DNA from: Candidatus Heimdallarchaeota archaeon | GTDB taxonomy: Archaea; Asgardarchaeota; Heimdallarchaeia; JABLTI01 | Length of the DNA: 64,000 nt | Assembly (NCBI GenBank): GCA_019058275.1 | Contig: JAHLVW010000036.1 | Span: 1-64,000, forward strand | Reading direction: 5' to 3' | In this document: positions 62,568-64,000 of the stretch, piece after piece | How positions within the stretch are numbered: the stretch's first letter is position 1 | How the letters are laid out: the number at the start of each line of letters is the position of its first letter | Made by a program: the position numbers and the translations under genes | The notes under the pieces: model-generated | What the model saw: only the letters and a program-made list of their open reading frames with translations | Database searches by the model: none | Told to the model about the DNA's origin: nothing

Positions 62568-63302
62568 TTAATCAATTACCGGTGATTGATCTTGATCTAT
62601 TGGATCTGCCATTCTTGATAGCATACGATATGAACCAAAAGCCTGTATGCCAAAAATAATGATTTCTGTATAAACAATTACTTTCTGACCTAAAACCTGA
62701 ATTAATCGACCTGTAGGTGTGCCTGAAGCTGGACCAGCATAAAGTATTATCAAATATCCCAATAATATCAATGTAAAGATAGCATAAATCCAACCGAAGA
62801 AGTTTCTATAATCTTTGTCATGAAATATAGCAATCATATACAAAATTGTTGAAACAATAGAACCAGTGAAGGCTGTATATACAAAATTCGTATGCCAAGT
62901 AAGATATGTGGAGTTTATGTCGTATGACAAATAACCAATTCCCATATAGGCAATTGCACAAATTACTCCATTTATCGTACCAATAATCGATAACCACTTT
63001 GATATCTTATTATTCTCAAAGAATGTAGCAAAGATAATGAAATAAGAAACTAGCATTACACCAACCAATGTTAATGCAGTAGTAAGCAAACTTCTCGAGA
63101 CAATATTGGTTTCACCTAAGAATGTATTTATTCTTCCTAAATCACTAAAATAGTTATCAATGAAGCTATAGCCAATTGTGTTGGGATCATTATACGTTCC
63201 ACCAGGATAAAATACCATAGCTAGAACTGTTAAAATTAAGAATAATACACAGCTAATCAAAGTTACTAAGACAAACCCTTTTTTGGTTTTAAGCCAGTAC
63301 AA
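62568..63302 (-). CDS. DUF998-like integral membrane protein
   Basis: The 244-residue product has six or so hydrophobic segments. Between the first and second lies a loop with GYSFIDNYFSDLGR, a phrase typical of DUF998 family proteins. No catalytic residues are evident. The family function is unknown. A 14-bp direct repeat lies between this gene and nadB. Confidence 0.75.
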   Translation of the reverse strand: MYWLKTKKGFVLVTLISCVLFLILTVLAMVFYPGGTYNDPNTIGYSFIDNYFSDLGRINTFLGETNIVSRSLLTTALTLVGVMLVSYFIIFATFFENNKISKWLSIIGTINGVICAIAYMGIGYLSYDINSTYLTWHTNFVYTAFTGSIVSTILYMIAIFHDKDYRNFFGWIYAIFTLILLGYLIILYAGPASGTPTGRLIQVLGQKVIVYTEIIIFGIQAFGSYRMLSRMADPIDQDQSPVID

Positions 63303-63373
63303 ATAATTACCTCAATAAATGCATATAATAAATTATGATAGTTTACACTTATAGCAGATAATTTATGATTTAT

Positions 63374-63973
63374 TTATAATTTCCTTATCATTTTTGTGAA
63401 AATCGTTTGCACGGACTCAAGATGTTGTTTGTTTCTCCAGAGAGGTAAAGATATGAAGAAAAGATTAGTATCGGATAATTTCAAAGGTTCCTCAATTGAT
63501 AATTTCATAAGTTCATTAATCTTACTAGATTTAATTTTATTTTTAAATTGCTTGCAATTTTTCAAACAATATAATGCTTGTTCACCCATTATGACGATAG
63601 TATTTGGTTTAGTATTTTCAATTTCCTTCTCGAGAAAATAAGCACAGTTTTTGACAGTTTTATTACGAATTATTTTGTTATTGAATCTTTCCACACGACA
63701 TTTGATTGCAGTTGTGTAATAGTAGGATTTATTCTTGAACAATGTCAATTTATCTTTCTTAGCTATTTTGTTATTAATATTTAACAACCAAAAAAGATTC
63801 CATGATAAAGTTCCTAAAAGTGGTGATGGCGCTCCAAAAATTTTTTGAGACTCACACCAATTATAGAAATAACTGTCATTGATTATATTGCTTTTTTTGT
63901 TATGAAAAGGCGGAGATTCGCTTACAAATAAAACACTGGTTTTTTCAGGAATCCATGAAGTAGAATCATACAC
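63374..63973 (-). CDS. Uracil-DNA-glycosylase-fold protein, divergent
   Basis: The 199-residue product opens with SVLFVSESPPF, resembling the GEAPG motif region of family 4/5 uracil-DNA glycosylases. It continues YYTTAIKCRVERFNNKIIRNKTVKNCAYFLEKEIENTKPNTIVIMGEQAL, the next core strand and helix of that fold. The clear catalytic GEAPGxxE sequence and the four Fe-S cysteines of family 4 are not conserved, so glycosylase activity is uncertain. Confidence 0.6.
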   Translation of the reverse strand: MYDSTSWIPEKTSVLFVSESPPFHNKKSNIINDSYFYNWCESQKIFGAPSPLLGTLSWNLFWLLNINNKIAKKDKLTLFKNKSYYYTTAIKCRVERFNNKIIRNKTVKNCAYFLEKEIENTKPNTIVIMGEQALYCLKNCKQFKNKIKSSKINELMKLSIEEPLKLSDTNLFFISLPLWRNKQHLESVQTIFTKMIRKL

Positions 63974-64000
63974 TACACTTGGCTTTGAATTTGTATGAAT

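Noticed and set aside
1-64000. tRNA genes, CRISPR arrays, insertion sequences or prophage
   Set aside because: No cloverleaf with GTTCRA-type T-loop, no spaced repeats, and no transposase, integrase or capsid-like products were found by reading.

Overview
The window is a 64 kb stretch of an AT-rich archaeal genome. Archaeal and eukaryote-type information genes include eL15, eL34, eL38, an RNase P RNA, a fused Rpp30-Pop5 protein, Trm5, a Rpb9/TFS-type zinc ribbon and a box C/D guide RNA. eL38, an EMC3/Get1-like DUF106 protein, a Get3-type ATPase and coiled-coil/PRC-barrel proteins together suggest an Asgard (Heimdall-like) or related lineage. That placement is inference; no 16S rRNA or tRNA gene is visible in the window.

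Layout. 1-8.4 kb: CinA-like and Trm5 genes, a HypC chaperone, a CYTH protein, RNase P RNA, an acetyltransferase and two Nudix genes, then eL15, a COG1325 RNA-binding protein and the RNase P protein fusion, followed by a decayed FMN-binding oxidase gene and a C/D sRNA. 8.7-24.7 kb: ScpB, a frameshifted PRC-barrel gene, succinyl-CoA ligase (sucCD), a small type IV pilus-like cassette, eL34, an EMC3-like insertase, pyrBI, eL38, a DUF1015 protein, serA plus a class V aminotransferase, two stand-alone RAM-domain proteins and a hydroxyacid dehydrogenase. 24.9-34.9 kb: a glycosyltransferase with no standard start codon, GNAT, VTT membrane protein, Get3-like ATPase, surface protein, Maf and a coiled-coil PRC-barrel protein. 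35.1-36.7 kb: branched polyamine genes bpsA-speD.

The centrepiece is 36.9-55.4 kb. Biotin-protein ligase, an alpha/beta hydrolase, a biotin carrier protein, biotin carboxylase and carboxyltransferase make up a complete acyl-CoA carboxylase. They sit next to one 3,581-codon gene that reads as a type I fatty-acid/PUFA-synthase-like megasynthase: two nitronate-monooxygenase-like modules (the likely enoyl reductase), KS, malonyl-type AT, a second KS, two ACPs, KR, DH and a C-terminal phosphopantetheinyl transferase. Carboxylase subunits are transcribed in both directions from an intergenic region carrying two perfect 13-bp palindromes. A TPR protein and a small winged-helix protein follow the megasynthase. 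The locus thus encodes malonyl-CoA supply, carrier biotinylation, carrier pantetheinylation and a full reductive cycle. Archaea build membranes from isoprenoids and are generally regarded as lacking a type I fatty acid synthase, so this is the system most worth pursuing. Both ACP domains carry Thr where the pantetheinylated Ser is expected.

55.4-64 kb: a ThiI-like protein with a destroyed PP-loop, zinc-ribbon proteins, a pilin-like surface protein, two tandem metallo-beta-lactamase-fold genes, an alpha/beta-hydrolase remnant, L-aspartate oxidase (nadB), a DUF998-like membrane protein and a UDG-fold protein. No CRISPR array, insertion sequence or prophage was recognised.
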